Positions 1 through 11,968 of a stretch of DNA of 64,000 bases are shown here, piece after piece. How positions within the stretch are numbered: position 1 is the first letter of the stretch; the number at the start of each line of letters is the position of its first letter. A program made the translations under genes and the position numbers. The notes below the pieces were generated by a model that saw only the letters and a list, made by a program, of their open reading frames with translations, was not told the origin of the DNA and ran no database searches. This stretch comes from Citrobacter portucalensis (GTDB lineage Bacteria > Pseudomonadota > Gammaproteobacteria > Enterobacterales > Enterobacteriaceae): positions 1-64,000 of the forward strand of contig NZ_MVFY01000012.1 of assembly GCF_002042885.1 (NCBI RefSeq), in the 5' to 3' direction.

Positions 1-11
1 TAAACAGAATT

Positions 12-131
12 TGCCTGGCGGCTGTAGCGCGGTGGTCCCACCTGACCCCATGCCGAACTCAGAAGTGAAACGCCGTAGCGCCGATGGTAGTGTGGGGTCT
101 CCCCATGCGAGAGTAGGGAACTGCCAGGCAT
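12..131 (+). rRNA. rrf: 5S ribosomal RNA
   Basis: The 120-nt stretch starts TGCCTGGCGGC and ends ACTGCCAGGCAT, so its two ends pair as the terminal helix of 5S rRNA, and the interior matches the enterobacterial 5S sequence. It is the last gene of an rRNA operon whose 16S and 23S parts lie left of the window. Its position just before yjaB and metA corresponds to rrnE (rrfE) of E. coli. Confidence 0.98.
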
Positions 132-144
132 TAATTTAGTGAAG

Positions 145-172
145 AAGCCCATCCTGACGGATGGGCTTTTTT
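145..172 (+). terminator. rRNA operon terminator
   Basis: A perfect stem AAGCCCATCC / GGATGGGCTT with a TGAC loop is followed by a run of T, 13 nt after the 5S gene. It is a Rho-independent terminator for the rRNA operon. Confidence 0.93.
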
Positions 173-194
173 GCGTCTGTGTGGAATGAAAACC

Positions 195-329
195 GCCGGA
201 TGCGGCGTACCGCCTTATCCGGCCTACAGGGGCCGGGCTGAACGTATTTTGTAGGCCTGATAAGCGCAGCGCATCAGGCAACACGTCTGCATACTGCCGG
301 ATGCGGCGTATCGCCTTATCCGGCCTACA
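195..329. repeat. REP/BIME cluster (three units)
   Basis: Three palindromic units of about 30-35 bp (195-228, 251-280, 296-329) share the cores GCCGGATGCGGCG...CTTATCCGGCCTAC and GTAGGCCTGATAAGCG...CATCAGGC. Alternating orientation is typical of a BIME. It fills the gap between the rRNA terminator and the 3' end of yjaB. Confidence 0.9.
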
Positions 330-342
330 AAAGCTAGTCCTG

Positions 343-780
343 CTACCCGCGTACGAGGTTGAGTAACGGGTACGGTCGTCCGAGATCGTCCACCTCTGTA
401 CGTCCCGTCACGCTAAATCCCATCTTCTTATAGAATCCAACCGCCTGCTCATTCTGCTCGTTAACGTTGGTTGTTAGCGTTGAACTCATTGATAAAGCAT
501 GTTCAATCAGCAGTTTACCAACGCCACTACCACGCACATCCGGATCGACAAACAAAGCATCTATATGCTGGTCGGTCAGGAGCATAAAGGCGACGGGCTC
601 ATCCTGTTCTGTCACTGCAACCCACAGAGGGGCTTCTGGTAAAAATGAACGTACCAGCTCCTCCAGCTCAATCCGATAATCCGCAGAGAGGAAATGGTGC
701 GTGGCATCTACTGAGCGACACCAAATAGAAACTAACTTATCTCCTTCGTCCTGACGCGAACGACGAATGGCAAGGTTCAT
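343..780 (-). CDS. yjaB: GNAT-family N-acetyltransferase YjaB
   Basis: This 145-residue protein is a single GNAT domain. The acetyl-CoA-binding motif is visible as DPDVRGSGVGKLL around residues 79-91, and the C-terminal NEQNEQAVGFYKKMGF segment is the usual motif B region. It closely matches E. coli YjaB in sequence and length and sits in the same place between the rRNA operon and metA. The natural acceptor substrate is not evident from the sequence. It is transcribed toward the rRNA operon and ends against the REP cluster. Identity is secure; function beyond acetyl transfer is family inference. Confidence 0.95.
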   Translation of the reverse strand: MNLAIRRSRQDEGDKLVSIWCRSVDATHHFLSADYRIELEELVRSFLPEAPLWVAVTEQDEPVAFMLLTDQHIDALFVDPDVRGSGVGKLLIEHALSMSSTLTTNVNEQNEQAVGFYKKMGFSVTGRTEVDDLGRPYPLLNLVRG

Positions 781-895
781 AGCATTCTCCTTTTTTTCTT
801 TACTGCACTATTCTACAGCAAGGAGCCGTGAAACTTTCTCAACTTGAGGATGCAGGCTCGACATTCGCATGATTCCTGGGTATCTTCAGCTATCT

Positions 896-919
896 GGATG
901 TCTAAACGTTTAAACGTAT
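896..919 (+). promoter_or_regulatory. MetJ operator of metA (three tandem met boxes)
   Basis: Three contiguous 8-mers, GGATGTCT, AAACGTTT and AAACGTAT, each match the met box AGACGTCT at 6 of 8 positions with no gaps. Tandem 8-bp spacing is how MetJ-SAM dimers bind. They lie 20 nt upstream of the metA start, so methionine/SAM repression of metA is expected. Confidence 0.85.
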
Positions 920-938
920 GTTGTGAGGTTATCAGGTT

Positions 939-1868
939 ATGCCAATTCGCGTGCAGGACGAGCTACCCGCCGTCAATTTTTTGCGTGAGGAAAACGTCTT
1001 CGTGATGACGACATCCCGCGCTTCCGGTCAGGAAATTCGTCCACTGAAGGTGCTCATCCTTAACCTGATGCCCAAGAAGATTGAAACGGAAAACCAATTC
1101 CTGCGTTTACTCTCTAACTCACCGCTGCAGGTAGATGTTCAGCTATTGCGCATCGATGCCCGCGAGTCACGCAACACCCCAACGGAGCATCTGAATAACT
1201 TCTACTGTAATTTCGAGGATATCTGCGATCAGAACTTTGACGGATTGATCGTGACCGGCGCGCCGTTGGGCCTGGTTGAATTTAATGATGTGGCTTACTG
1301 GCCGCAGATTAAACAAGTGCTTGAATGGGCCAAAGATCACGTTACCTCGACGCTATTTGTCTGTTGGGCGGTGCAGGCCGCGTTGAATATCCTGTACGGA
1401 ATTCCCAAGCAAACCCGCACGGACAAACTCTCAGGCGTCTATGAGCACCATATTCTGCACCCTCATGCGCTACTGACGCGTGGATTCGATGATGCGTTCC
1501 TGGCCCCGCATTCCCGCTATGCTGATTTCCCTGCAGCGCTTATCCGCGACTACACCGATCTCGAGATCTTTGCTGAAACCGAAGAGGGAGATGCCTACCT
1601 GTTTGCCAGCAAAGACAAACGTATCGCCTTCGTGACGGGTCATCCTGAGTATGACGACCACACACTCGGCAGCGAATATTTTCGTGACGTCGAAGCGGGC
1701 TTATCGCCGGAAGTACCCTATAACTATTTCCCGAAAGATGACCCGCAAAACAAACCGCGGGCAACCTGGCGTAGCCACGGTAATTTGTTGTTTACCAACT
1801 GGCTCAACTATTACGTCTACCAGATCACGCCATATGATCTGCGTCACATGAATCCAACGCTGGATTAA
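939..1868 (+). CDS. metA: homoserine O-succinyltransferase MetA
   Basis: MetA transfers succinyl from succinyl-CoA to homoserine, the committed step of methionine synthesis in enterobacteria. The 309-residue length equals E. coli MetA. The nucleophile lies in [11 protein letters not shown] (Cys142), and the His/Glu pair in VTGHPEYDD (about 235-237). The ATG at 939 is preceded by a TGAGG ribosome-binding site. Met boxes lie directly upstream and a terminator directly downstream, so it is a single-gene, MetJ-controlled unit. Cytoplasmic. No oddities seen. Confidence 0.98.
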   Translation: MPIRVQDELPAVNFLREENVFVMTTSRASGQEIRPLKVLILNLMPKKIETENQFLRLLSNSPLQVDVQLLRIDARESRNTPTEHLNNFYCNFEDICDQNFDGLIVTGAPLGLVEFNDVAYWPQIKQVLEWAKDHVTSTLFVCWAVQAALNILYGIPKQTRTDKLSGVYEHHILHPHALLTRGFDDAFLAPHSRYADFPAALIRDYTDLEIFAETEEGDAYLFASKDKRIAFVTGHPEYDDHTLGSEYFRDVEAGLSPEVPYNYFPKDDPQNKPRATWRSHGNLLFTNWLNYYVYQITPYDLRHMNPTLD

Positions 1869-1912
1869 TCTTCTGTAGCAGACGATCCTTAAGCGTTTCA
1901 GCATATTGAATC

Positions 1913-1936
1913 AGGCACCTTCGGGTGCCTTTTTTA
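1913..1936 (+). terminator. metA terminator
   Basis: Stem AGGCACC / GGTGCCT closed by a TTCG tetraloop and followed by six T, 45 nt after the metA stop codon. Confidence 0.93.
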
Positions 1937-2012
1937 TTTCCGAAACACACCTCATCGTGTAATTAAATTTTATTTATATTGTTATCAATAGGTTAATTGA
2001 TAATTAAATTAA

Positions 2013-2047
2013 AAATGGAAATTGTTTTTGATTTTGAAATTTAAATG
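2013..2047 (+). promoter_or_regulatory. IclR operator upstream of aceB
   Basis: The segment AAATGGAAATTGTTTTTGAT continuing into an ATTTAAATGAG stretch matches the IclR-binding region of the E. coli aceBAK promoter as I remember it. It sits about 90-125 nt before aceB in an AT-rich gap. IclR, encoded at 7045-7869, would repress the operon here until glyoxylate relieves it. Exact protected bases cannot be told from sequence alone. Confidence 0.7.
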
Positions 2048-2136
2048 AGTAGTCTTAGTTGTGCTGAACGAAAAGCGCACAACGATCCTTCGTTCGCATT
2101 GGGGATGTGTTTGGATCAATGACGAGGAACTACGCA

Positions 2137-3738
2137 ATGAATCAACAGGCAACGACAACCGATGAACTGGTCTTCACCAGGCCGCGTGGCGAACAGGAAC
2201 AGCAAATTCTGACCGCTGAAGCAGTGGAGTTTCTGACTGAACTGGTGACAAGATTTACGCCAAAGCGGAATAAACTTCTGGCTGCACGTATCCAGCAGCA
2301 GCAGGATATTGATGACGGTAAGTTGCCTGATTTTATTTCGGAAACAGCTTCCATTCGTGAAGGTAACTGGAAAATTCGCGGAATTCCTGATGATTTACTG
2401 GATCGCCGCGTAGAGATCACCGGACCCGTTGAGCGCAAGATGGTCATCAACGCGCTGAACGCGAACGTCAAAGTCTTTATGGCTGACTTCGAAGATTCAC
2501 TGGCTCCTGAGTGGAGCAAAGTTATCGACGGGCAGATCAACCTGCGCGATGCGGTCAATGGCACCATTAGCTACACCAACGAAGCGGGTAAAATTTATCA
2601 GCTCAAACCTAATCCGGCTCTGTTGGTATGTCGCGTTCGTGGTCTGCACCTGCCGGAAAAACACGTCACCTGGCGTGGCGAATCTATCCCGGGCAGCCTG
2701 TTCGACTTTGCCCTCTATTTCTTCCACAACTACAAAACGTTGCTGGCGAAAGGCAGCGGCCCTTATTTCTATCTGCCAAAAACGCAGGCATGGCAAGAAG
2801 CGGCATGGTGGAGCGAAGTGTTCAGCTATGCTGAGGACCGCTTTAACCTGCCGCGCGGCACCATTAAAGCGACCCTGCTGATTGAAACGCTGCCTGCCGT
2901 CTTCCAGATGGACGAAATTCTGCACGCCCTGCGTGACCACATTGTGGGTCTGAACTGCGGTCGTTGGGACTACATTTTTAGCTATATCAAAACGCTGAAG
3001 AACCATCCGGATCGCGTGCTGCCGGACCGTCAGGTGGTGACGATGGATAAACCATTCCTCAGCGCCTATTCGCGTCTGCTGATTAAAACCTGTCATAAAC
3101 GTGGCGCATTCGCGATGGGCGGCATGGCAGCGTTCATTCCCAGCAAAGATGCGGAACGTAACAACCAGGTTTTGACCAAGGTAAAAGCGGACAAAGCACT
3201 GGAAGCAAATAACGGTCATGACGGCACATGGATTGCCCATCCGGGACTGGCAGATACCGCCATGGCGGTGTTCAACGACGTACTCGGTGAAAACAAAAAT
3301 CAGCTGTTCGTGACCCGTGAAGAAGATGCCCCGATTACCGCAGAGCAACTGCTGGCACCTTGTGAAGGTGAGCGTACCGAAGAAGGCATGCGCGCCAATA
3401 TCCGTGTCGCGGTGCAGTACATCGAAGCGTGGATCTCCGGTAACGGCTGCGTACCGATTTACGGTCTGATGGAAGACGCGGCCACCGCCGAAATCTCCCG
3501 TACCTCCATCTGGCAGTGGATCCACCACGAGAAGACGCTCAGCAACGGCAAGCCGGTTACCAAACCGCTGTTCCGTCAGATGCTGGCCGAAGAGATGCTG
3601 GTGATTCAGGACGAGCTGGGCGAACACCGCTACAGCAGCGGGCGTTTTGACGATGCCGCGCGCCTGATGGAGCAAATCACTACCTCTGATGAACTGATCG
3701 ATTTCTTGACCCTGCCAGGCTACCGCCTGCTGGCGTAA
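2137..3738 (+). CDS. aceB: malate synthase A
   Basis: AceB condenses glyoxylate with acetyl-CoA to malate, the second step of the glyoxylate shunt. Starting at the ATG at 2137 gives 533 residues, the E. coli length; an upstream in-frame ATG at 2107 would add ten residues but lacks conservation, while 2137 has a good GAGGA site about 9 nt before it. The conserved core includes [15 protein letters not shown] (about residues 272-286) and the C-terminal GYRLLA end. It is first in the aceBAK operon, 31 nt ahead of aceA, and is preceded by the IclR operator. Confidence 0.98.
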   Translation: MNQQATTTDELVFTRPRGEQEQQILTAEAVEFLTELVTRFTPKRNKLLAARIQQQQDIDDGKLPDFISETASIREGNWKIRGIPDDLLDRRVEITGPVERKMVINALNANVKVFMADFEDSLAPEWSKVIDGQINLRDAVNGTISYTNEAGKIYQLKPNPALLVCRVRGLHLPEKHVTWRGESIPGSLFDFALYFFHNYKTLLAKGSGPYFYLPKTQAWQEAAWWSEVFSYAEDRFNLPRGTIKATLLIETLPAVFQMDEILHALRDHIVGLNCGRWDYIFSYIKTLKNHPDRVLPDRQVVTMDKPFLSAYSRLLIKTCHKRGAFAMGGMAAFIPSKDAERNNQVLTKVKADKALEANNGHDGTWIAHPGLADTAMAVFNDVLGENKNQLFVTREEDAPITAEQLLAPCEGERTEEGMRANIRVAVQYIEAWISGNGCVPIYGLMEDAATAEISRTSIWQWIHHEKTLSNGKPVTKPLFRQMLAEEMLVIQDELGEHRYSSGRFDDAARLMEQITTSDELIDFLTLPGYRLLA

Positions 3739-3769
3739 TCCACCACATAACAATATGGAGCATCTGCAC

Positions 3770-5074
3770 ATGAAAACCCGTACTCAACAAATCGAAGAAT
3801 TACAGAAAGAATGGACTCAACCGCGCTGGGAAGGCATCACCCGTCCATATAGCGCGGAGGAAGTGGTGAAATTACGTGGCTCGGTCAACCCGGAATGCAC
3901 GCTGGCGCAGCTTGGCGCGGCGAAAATGTGGCGTCTGCTGCACGGCGAATCGAAGAAAGGTTATATCAACAGCCTCGGCGCGCTGACCGGCGGTCAGGCG
4001 CTGCAGCAGGCGAAAGCCGGTATTGAAGCGGTCTACCTTTCAGGCTGGCAGGTGGCGGCAGATGCCAACCTGGCATCCAGCATGTACCCGGACCAATCGC
4101 TGTATCCGGCGAACTCCGTCCCGGCGGTGGTTGATCGGATCAACAACACATTCCGTCGCGCCGATCAGATCCAATGGTCAACCGGTATTGAGCCGAACGA
4201 TCCTCGCTATGTCGATTACTTCCTGCCGATCGTTGCCGATGCGGAAGCAGGGTTTGGCGGCGTACTGAACGCGTTTGAACTGATGAAATCGATGATTGAG
4301 GCTGGTGCAGCGGCCGTTCACTTCGAAGATCAGCTCGCATCGGTGAAAAAATGTGGTCACATGGGCGGCAAAGTGCTGGTTCCGACGCAGGAAGCTATCC
4401 AGAAACTGGTGGCCGCCCGTCTGGCAGCCGACGTCATGGGTGTGCCGACGCTGGTGATTGCACGTACCGATGCTGACGCAGCCGATCTGATTACGTCTGA
4501 TTGCGACCCATACGACAGCGAGTTCATCACTGGCGAACGTACCAGCGAAGGGTTCTACCGTACGCATGCGGGTATTGAGCAGGCGATCAGCCGTGGTCTG
4601 GCCTACGCACCGTATGCGGATCTGGTGTGGTGTGAAACCTCCACGCCGGACCTTGAGCTGGCGAAGCGCTTTGCCGATGCGATCCACGCGAAATACCCTG
4701 GCAAACTGCTGGCTTACAACTGTTCGCCGTCGTTTAACTGGCAGAAAAACCTGGATGACAAAACTATCGCCAGCTTCCAGCAGCAGCTGTCGGATATGGG
4801 TTACAAATACCAGTTCATTACCCTGGCGGGTATCCACAGCATGTGGTTCAACATGTTCGACCTCGCGCACTCCTATGCGCAGGGTGAAGGCATGCGCCAC
4901 TATGTTGAGAAGGTTCAGCAGCCAGAATTTGCGGCAGCTAAAGACGGTTACACCTTCGTCTCCCATCAGCAGGAAGTGGGCACAGGTTACTTCGACAAAG
5001 TCACCACCATCATTCAGGGCGGAGCTTCCTCGGTGACCGCGCTGACCGGCTCGACCGAAGAATCGCAGTTTTGA
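3770..5074 (+). CDS. aceA: isocitrate lyase
   Basis: AceA splits isocitrate into glyoxylate and succinate, opening the glyoxylate bypass for growth on acetate or fatty acids. From the ATG at 3770, with GGAG upstream, the product is 434 residues, the usual length. The catalytic signature KKCGHMGG (Cys at about 195) and the metal/substrate region [10 protein letters not shown] are intact. It is the middle gene of aceBAK, and a REP cluster separates it from aceK, which in E. coli is linked to lower aceK expression. Confidence 0.98.
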   Translation: MKTRTQQIEELQKEWTQPRWEGITRPYSAEEVVKLRGSVNPECTLAQLGAAKMWRLLHGESKKGYINSLGALTGGQALQQAKAGIEAVYLSGWQVAADANLASSMYPDQSLYPANSVPAVVDRINNTFRRADQIQWSTGIEPNDPRYVDYFLPIVADAEAGFGGVLNAFELMKSMIEAGAAAVHFEDQLASVKKCGHMGGKVLVPTQEAIQKLVAARLAADVMGVPTLVIARTDADAADLITSDCDPYDSEFITGERTSEGFYRTHAGIEQAISRGLAYAPYADLVWCETSTPDLELAKRFADAIHAKYPGKLLAYNCSPSFNWQKNLDDKTIASFQQQLSDMGYKYQFITLAGIHSMWFNMFDLAHSYAQGEGMRHYVEKVQQPEFAAAKDGYTFVSHQQEVGTGYFDKVTTIIQGGASSVTALTGSTEESQF

Positions 5075-5079
5075 TTAAT

Positions 5080-5148
5080 GCCCGGTGGCGCTGCGCTTAC
5101 CGGGCCTACGAAGGGATGTAGGCCGGATAAGCGAACGCGCCATCCGGC
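5080..5148. repeat. REP/BIME between aceA and aceK
   Basis: Two inverted REP units, 5080-5109 (GCCCGGTGGCGCTGCGC...GGGCCTAC) and 5118-5148 (GTAGGCCGGATAAGCG...), lie in the transcribed gap. A partial third, TGCCGGATGGG, follows near 5158. As transcribed stem-loops they may protect aceBA mRNA and limit aceK expression. Confidence 0.9.
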
Positions 5149-5152
5149 ATGA

Positions 5153-7037
<1,885 letters not shown>

Positions 7038-7044
7038 CCCCATC

Positions 7045-7869
7045 CTAGCGAAATCCGCCGTATGCCAGAGTCACTTCTTTCGCCGCTTTGATCGCCATGG
7101 CGCCAAACTCGGTCACGCGATCGTCGGTAATACGCGAAATGGGTCCGGAAATGGAAATCGCAGCGAACGGCTCGCGGTGCTCGTCATAAATGCACGACGC
7201 CACGCAGCGCAGACCCAGCGCATGTTCCTCATCATCAAAGGAATAGCCGCGCTTGCGCGTCTGGGCCAAATCCTCTTTCAGATGCACTGGCGACACCAGC
7301 GTGGCGTGTGTATAAGCATGCAGGCCTTTACGGTGCAGCAGGCCAGTCACTTGTTCTTCGCTCAGTTGGGATAAAAACGCCTTACCCGCACCGGAGGCGT
7401 GCATCGGCAGCTTGCCGCCGATAGGCGCGGACATGCGCATCAGTTGGGTGCACTGCACCTGGTCGATAATAATGGCCTGATGATCGCTTTGATCCAGCAC
7501 GGCCAGGTTTACCGTCTCACCGGAATCTTCCATCAGCTTGCGCAGGATCGGATGGACAATCGCCAGCAGATTACGGCTTTGCAAAAAGCTGCTGCCGACG
7601 ATGAACGCATGCGCACCTACGGCCCAGTGGCCTAATTCACCCACCTGACGGACAAAACCCTGCTGCTGCATGGTGGTCAGCAAACGGTGAGTCGTGGAGT
7701 TTGGCAGGCCAGCCTGCTGCGCCAGCTCGGTCAACGCCACGCTGCCGTTGGATTCCGCAATCCACTCCAGCAGCTTCAGACCGCGGGTCAGAGACTGAAC
7801 CTGCCCGGTTGCAGGCGCAGTAGCGGCGGCGGGTTTTCTACCGCGTTTCGCGGGGACAGTGGCTACCAT
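7045..7869 (-). CDS. iclR: transcriptional repressor IclR
   Basis: IclR represses aceBAK and its own gene. The 274-residue protein has an N-terminal winged helix-turn-helix (about residues 25-90, with LTRGLKLLEWIAE and GLPNSTTHRLL) and a C-terminal effector domain (about 105-270) with the family signature around GYSFDDEEHALGLRC. Length and sequence agree with E. coli IclR. It lies convergent to aceK across REP elements, and a probable autoregulatory operator is just upstream. Identity is certain by sequence and position. Confidence 0.97.
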   Translation of the reverse strand: MVATVPAKRGRKPAAATAPATGQVQSLTRGLKLLEWIAESNGSVALTELAQQAGLPNSTTHRLLTTMQQQGFVRQVGELGHWAVGAHAFIVGSSFLQSRNLLAIVHPILRKLMEDSGETVNLAVLDQSDHQAIIIDQVQCTQLMRMSAPIGGKLPMHASGAGKAFLSQLSEEQVTGLLHRKGLHAYTHATLVSPVHLKEDLAQTRKRGYSFDDEEHALGLRCVASCIYDEHREPFAAISISGPISRITDDRVTEFGAMAIKAAKEVTLAYGGFR

Positions 7870-7890
7870 GGCAGACTCCTTTTCTGTATC

Positions 7891-7910
7891 GTGGAAATCA
7901 TTTTCGTTTT
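7891..7910 (-). promoter_or_regulatory. probable IclR autoregulatory operator
   Basis: On the minus strand, AAAACGAAAATGATTTCCAC lies about 22-41 nt before the iclR start and contains the GAAAATGATTTCCA palindrome expected of an IclR box. IclR autorepression is known in E. coli; assignment here is by resemblance. Confidence 0.65.
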
Positions 7911-8064
7911 ATTCAATTATAATGCAAGAATTCCTGTACTGATCGGATGAGTGAAGCTGAACATGTCTCATGTTGGCCGTTGTTCTCTTTTCCGCCTCTC
8001 AGGTTTGTGCCAGTATGACCTGTTGAGTTTTTTTCGGTCTGGTTGAGCGTTGTCGGGAGCGAGT

Positions 8065-11000
8065 GTGAGCAGCAAAGTAGAACAATTACGTCAGCAGTTA
8101 AATGAACGTATTCTGGTGCTGGACGGCGGTATGGGCACCATGATCCAGGGATATCGTCTGAGCGAAGAGGATTTCCGCGGCGAACGCTTTGCCGACTGGC
8201 CGTGCGATCTGAAAGGTAACAACGACTTGTTGGTGCTCAGCAAACCGGAGGTCATCGCCGCCATCCATAACGCCTACTTTGAGGCGGGCGCGGATATCAT
8301 CGAAACCAACACCTTTAACTCGACGACTATCGCCATGGCGGATTACCAGATGGAATCCCTGTCGGCGGAAATCAACTTTGCGGCAGCCAAACTGGCGCGT
8401 GCGGCGGCTGACGAATGGACGGCGCGCACGCCGGAAAAACCGCGCTACGTCGCAGGCGTGCTCGGCCCAACGAACCGTACGGCGTCTATCTCGCCTGATG
8501 TTAACGACCCGGCTTACCGCAACATTACCTTTGATCAGCTGGTGGCCGCCTACCGTGAATCCACCAAAGCGCTGGTGGAAGGCGGCAGTGACCTGATCCT
8601 GATTGAAACCGTCTTCGATACTCTGAACGCCAAAGCCGCTATTTTCGCGGTTAAAACCGAATTTGAAGCGCTGGGCGTTGAGCTGCCGATTATGCTCTCC
8701 GGCACCATCACCGATGCTTCCGGGCGTACGCTCTCCGGCCAGACTACCGAAGCATTCTACAACTCCCTGCGCCACGCCGATGCGCTGACCTTCGGTCTGA
8801 ACTGCGCGTTAGGTCCGGACGAATTGCGCCAGTACGTGCAGGAACTGTCGCGCATTGCTGAATGCTACGTCACCGCGCACCCGAACGCCGGACTGCCGAA
8901 CGCCTTTGGTGAATACGATCTCGACGCCGACACCATGGCAGCGCAGATTCGCGAGTGGGCTGAGGCCGGTTTCCTGAATATCGTCGGCGGCTGCTGCGGC
9001 ACCACGCCGGAACATATCGCCGCCATGAGCCGCGCGGTGGATGGCTTACCGCCGCGCCGCTTGCCGGAAATCCCGGTTGCCTGCCGCCTTTCCGGCCTTG
9101 AGCCGCTGAACATCGGCGACGACAGCCTGTTTGTGAACGTTGGCGAGCGTACCAACGTCACCGGTTCGGCGAAGTTTAAACGCCTGATCAAAGAAGAGAA
9201 ATACAGCGAAGCGCTGGATGTCGCCCGTCAGCAGGTGGAAAGCGGCGCGCAGATCATCGATATCAACATGGATGAGGGGATGCTCGACGCCGAAGCGGCA
9301 ATGGTGCGTTTTCTCAACCTGATCGCCGGTGAGCCGGATATCGCCCGCGTGCCGATTATGATCGACTCCTCGAAATGGGACGTTATCGAGAAAGGGCTGA
9401 AGTGCATTCAGGGTAAAGGCATCGTTAACTCCATCTCGATGAAAGAGGGGGTTGAGACCTTTATCCATCACGCGAAGCTGCTGCGTCGCTACGGTGCCGC
9501 GGTGGTGGTGATGGCCTTTGACGAGCAAGGGCAGGCCGACACCCGCGCACGTAAAATCGAAATCTGCCGTCGGGCGTACAAAATTCTTACCGAAGAGGTG
9601 GGCTTCCCGCCGGAAGACATCATCTTCGACCCAAACATCTTTGCTGTCGCGACCGGTATTGATGAGCACAACAATTACGCGCAGGACTTTATCGGCGCGT
9701 GTGAAGACATCAAACGCGAGCTGCCGCACGCACTGATCTCCGGCGGCGTTTCTAACGTTTCATTCTCGTTCCGTGGCAACGACCCGGTACGTGAAGCCAT
9801 TCACGCGGTATTCCTCTACTACGCCATTCGCAACGGCATGGACATGGGGATCGTCAACGCCGGACAGCTGGCTATTTACGACGACTTGCCCGCCGAGCTG
9901 CGCGATGCTGTTGAAGATGTGATCCTCAACCGTCGTGACGATGGCACCGAACGACTGCTGGAGCTGGCGGAGAAATATCGCGGCAGTAAAACCGACGACA
10001 CGGCGAATGCCCAGATGGCGGAGTGGCGCACCTGGGACGTGAAAAAGCGCCTCGAATACTCGCTGGTGAAAGGCATTACCGAGTTTATTGAGCTGGATAC
10101 CGAGGAAGCGCGCCAGCAGGCTGCGCGTCCGATCGAAGTTATTGAAGGACCGCTGATGGACGGCATGAACGTCGTTGGCGATCTGTTCGGCGAGGGCAAA
10201 ATGTTCCTGCCGCAGGTGGTGAAATCCGCCCGCGTGATGAAGCAGGCGGTGGCGTACCTCGAACCGTACATTGAGGCCAGCAAAGAGAAAGGCTCCAGCA
10301 ACGGCAAAATGGTCATCGCGACCGTGAAGGGCGATGTGCACGATATCGGCAAAAACATTGTCGGCGTGGTGCTGCAATGTAACAACTACGAAATCGTCGA
10401 TCTTGGCGTGATGGTGCCCGCGGAGAAAATCCTCAGAACGGCGCGTGAAGTGAATGCCGATCTGATTGGCCTTTCCGGGCTGATTACCCCATCGCTGGAC
10501 GAAATGGTCAACGTGGCGAAAGAGATGGAGCGTCAGGGATTCACTATTCCGCTGCTGATTGGCGGCGCGACCACCTCAAAAGCGCACACGGCGGTGAAAA
10601 TCGAGCAGAACTACAGCGGCCCGACGGTGTACGTGCAGAACGCCTCGCGTACTGTTGGCGTGGTGGCTGCGCTGCTCTCTGACACCCAGCGTGATGACTT
10701 TGTCGCCCGTACGCGTAAAGAGTACGAAACCGTGCGTATCCAGCATGCGCGTAAGAAACCGCGTACCCCGCCAGTAACGTTACAGGCTGCCCGCGACAAC
10801 GATCTGGCCTTCGACTGGGAAAACTACACCCCGCCGGTGGCGCACCGTCTGGGCGTGCAGGAAGTGGAAGCCAGCATCGAAACTCTGCGCAATTACATCG
10901 ACTGGACGCCGTTCTTTATGACCTGGTCGCTGGCCGGGAAATACCCGCGCATTCTCGAAGATGAGGTAGTAGGAGAAGAGGCGAAGCGCCTGTTCAAAGA

Positions 11001-11748
11001 CGCTAACGACATGCTGGATAAACTCAGCACCGAGAAGACCCTGAATCCGCGCGGCGTGGTGGGGTTATTCCCGGCCAACCGCGTGGGTGACGACATCGAG
11101 ATTTACCGTGACGAGACGCGTACGCACGTCATCAACGTGAGCCATCATCTGCGCCAGCAGACGGAAAAAGTCGGTTTCGCCAACTACTGCCTGTCTGACT
11201 TTGTTGCGCCGAAACTGAGCGGCAAAGCGGATTACATCGGTGCTTTCGCGGTTACCGGCGGTCTGGAGGAAGATGCGCTGGCGGATGCCTTCGAAGCCCA
11301 GCATGACGACTACAACAAGATCATGGTGAAAGCGATCGCTGACCGTCTGGCGGAAGCATTCGCGGAGTATCTGCATGAGCGCGTGCGTAAAGTTTACTGG
11401 GGCTATGCGGCGAATGAGAACCTCAGTAACGAGGAGCTTATCCGCGAAAACTACCAGGGGATTCGCCCGGCGCCGGGCTATCCGGCGTGCCCGGAACACA
11501 CTGAAAAGGCCACCATCTGGGAACTGCTGGATGTGGAAGCGCACACCGGGATGAAGCTCACCGAATCCTTCGCCATGTGGCCAGGCGCGTCGGTTTCCGG
11601 CTGGTATTTCAGTCATCCGGACAGCAAGTACTACGCCGTGGCGCAAATCCAGCGCGATCAGGTTGAAGATTATGCCTTCCGTAAAGGGATGAGCGTGGCG
11701 GAAGTGGAGCGCTGGTTAGCGCCGAATCTCGGCTACGACGCCGACTGA
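8065..11748 (+). CDS. metH: cobalamin-dependent methionine synthase
   Basis: MetH moves the methyl group of methyltetrahydrofolate through cobalamin to homocysteine, making methionine. The GTG at 8065, with GGGAG 5 nt upstream, gives 1227 residues as in E. coli; a TTG at 8050 would add five unconserved residues. Domains in order: homocysteine-binding (1-350, zinc cysteines in GGCCGTT near 308-312 and NCALG near 247), pterin-binding (about 355-650), B12-binding (650-896, cobalt ligand His in DVHDIG) and the SAM-dependent reactivation domain (about 900-1227). It stands alone, with a terminator after it. Confidence 0.98.
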   Translation: MSSKVEQLRQQLNERILVLDGGMGTMIQGYRLSEEDFRGERFADWPCDLKGNNDLLVLSKPEVIAAIHNAYFEAGADIIETNTFNSTTIAMADYQMESLSAEINFAAAKLARAAADEWTARTPEKPRYVAGVLGPTNRTASISPDVNDPAYRNITFDQLVAAYRESTKALVEGGSDLILIETVFDTLNAKAAIFAVKTEFEALGVELPIMLSGTITDASGRTLSGQTTEAFYNSLRHADALTFGLNCALGPDELRQYVQELSRIAECYVTAHPNAGLPNAFGEYDLDADTMAAQIREWAEAGFLNIVGGCCGTTPEHIAAMSRAVDGLPPRRLPEIPVACRLSGLEPLNIGDDSLFVNVGERTNVTGSAKFKRLIKEEKYSEALDVARQQVESGAQIIDINMDEGMLDAEAAMVRFLNLIAGEPDIARVPIMIDSSKWDVIEKGLKCIQGKGIVNSISMKEGVETFIHHAKLLRRYGAAVVVMAFDEQGQADTRARKIEICRRAYKILTEEVGFPPEDIIFDPNIFAVATGIDEHNNYAQDFIGACEDIKRELPHALISGGVSNVSFSFRGNDPVREAIHAVFLYYAIRNGMDMGIVNAGQLAIYDDLPAELRDAVEDVILNRRDDGTERLLELAEKYRGSKTDDTANAQMAEWRTWDVKKRLEYSLVKGITEFIELDTEEARQQAARPIEVIEGPLMDGMNVVGDLFGEGKMFLPQVVKSARVMKQAVAYLEPYIEASKEKGSSNGKMVIATVKGDVHDIGKNIVGVVLQCNNYEIVDLGVMVPAEKILRTAREVNADLIGLSGLITPSLDEMVNVAKEMERQGFTIPLLIGGATTSKAHTAVKIEQNYSGPTVYVQNASRTVGVVAALLSDTQRDDFVARTRKEYETVRIQHARKKPRTPPVTLQAARDNDLAFDWENYTPPVAHRLGVQEVEASIETLRNYIDWTPFFMTWSLAGKYPRILEDEVVGEEAKRLFKDANDMLDKLSTEKTLNPRGVVGLFPANRVGDDIEIYRDETRTHVINVSHHLRQQTEKVGFANYCLSDFVAPKLSGKADYIGAFAVTGGLEEDALADAFEAQHDDYNKIMVKAIADRLAEAFAEYLHERVRKVYWGYAANENLSNEELIRENYQGIRPAPGYPACPEHTEKATIWELLDVEAHTGMKLTESFAMWPGASVSGWYFSHPDSKYYAVAQIQRDQVEDYAFRKGMSVAEVERWLAPNLGYDAD

Positions 11749-11780
11749 TTCACAAAACTGTCATCTTTCTTTACAACAAA

Positions 11781-11811
11781 CAGGGCGCTCAATGAGTGCC
11801 CTGTCTCTTTA
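11781..11811 (+). terminator. metH terminator
   Basis: CAGGGCGCTC and GAGTGCCCTG pair (one G-U/mismatch near the loop) and are followed by TCTCTTTATT, 32 nt after the metH stop. The T run is broken, so strength is uncertain. Confidence 0.7.
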
Positions 11812-11845
11812 TTACGTTTAAACCCTTATACTGAAAGGGGGCCGT

Positions 11846-11926
11846 TGCCGGATGGCGGCGTAAACGCCTTATCCGGCCTACATAGGGATGATTTGTAGGC
11901 CTGATAAGCGCAGCGCCATCAGGCAA
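11846..11926. repeat. REP/BIME between metH and yjbB
   Basis: Two inverted REP units (about 11846-11881 and 11895-11926), one with GCCGGATGGCGGCGTAAACG and the other with GTAGGCCTGATAAGCGCAGC. Confidence 0.9.
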
Positions 11927-11968
11927 ATGAGCCTCAAAAAACCATAAAAATAAGGAGAACCTGATTCC

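Noticed and set aside
2497-3771. Long open frame (424 codons) on the minus strand across aceB
   Set aside because: It lies wholly antisense to a well-conserved gene, has no family resemblance, and follows from the codon bias of aceB.
4178-4966. 262-codon minus-strand frame inside aceA
   Set aside because: Antisense shadow of isocitrate lyase with no recognisable domain.
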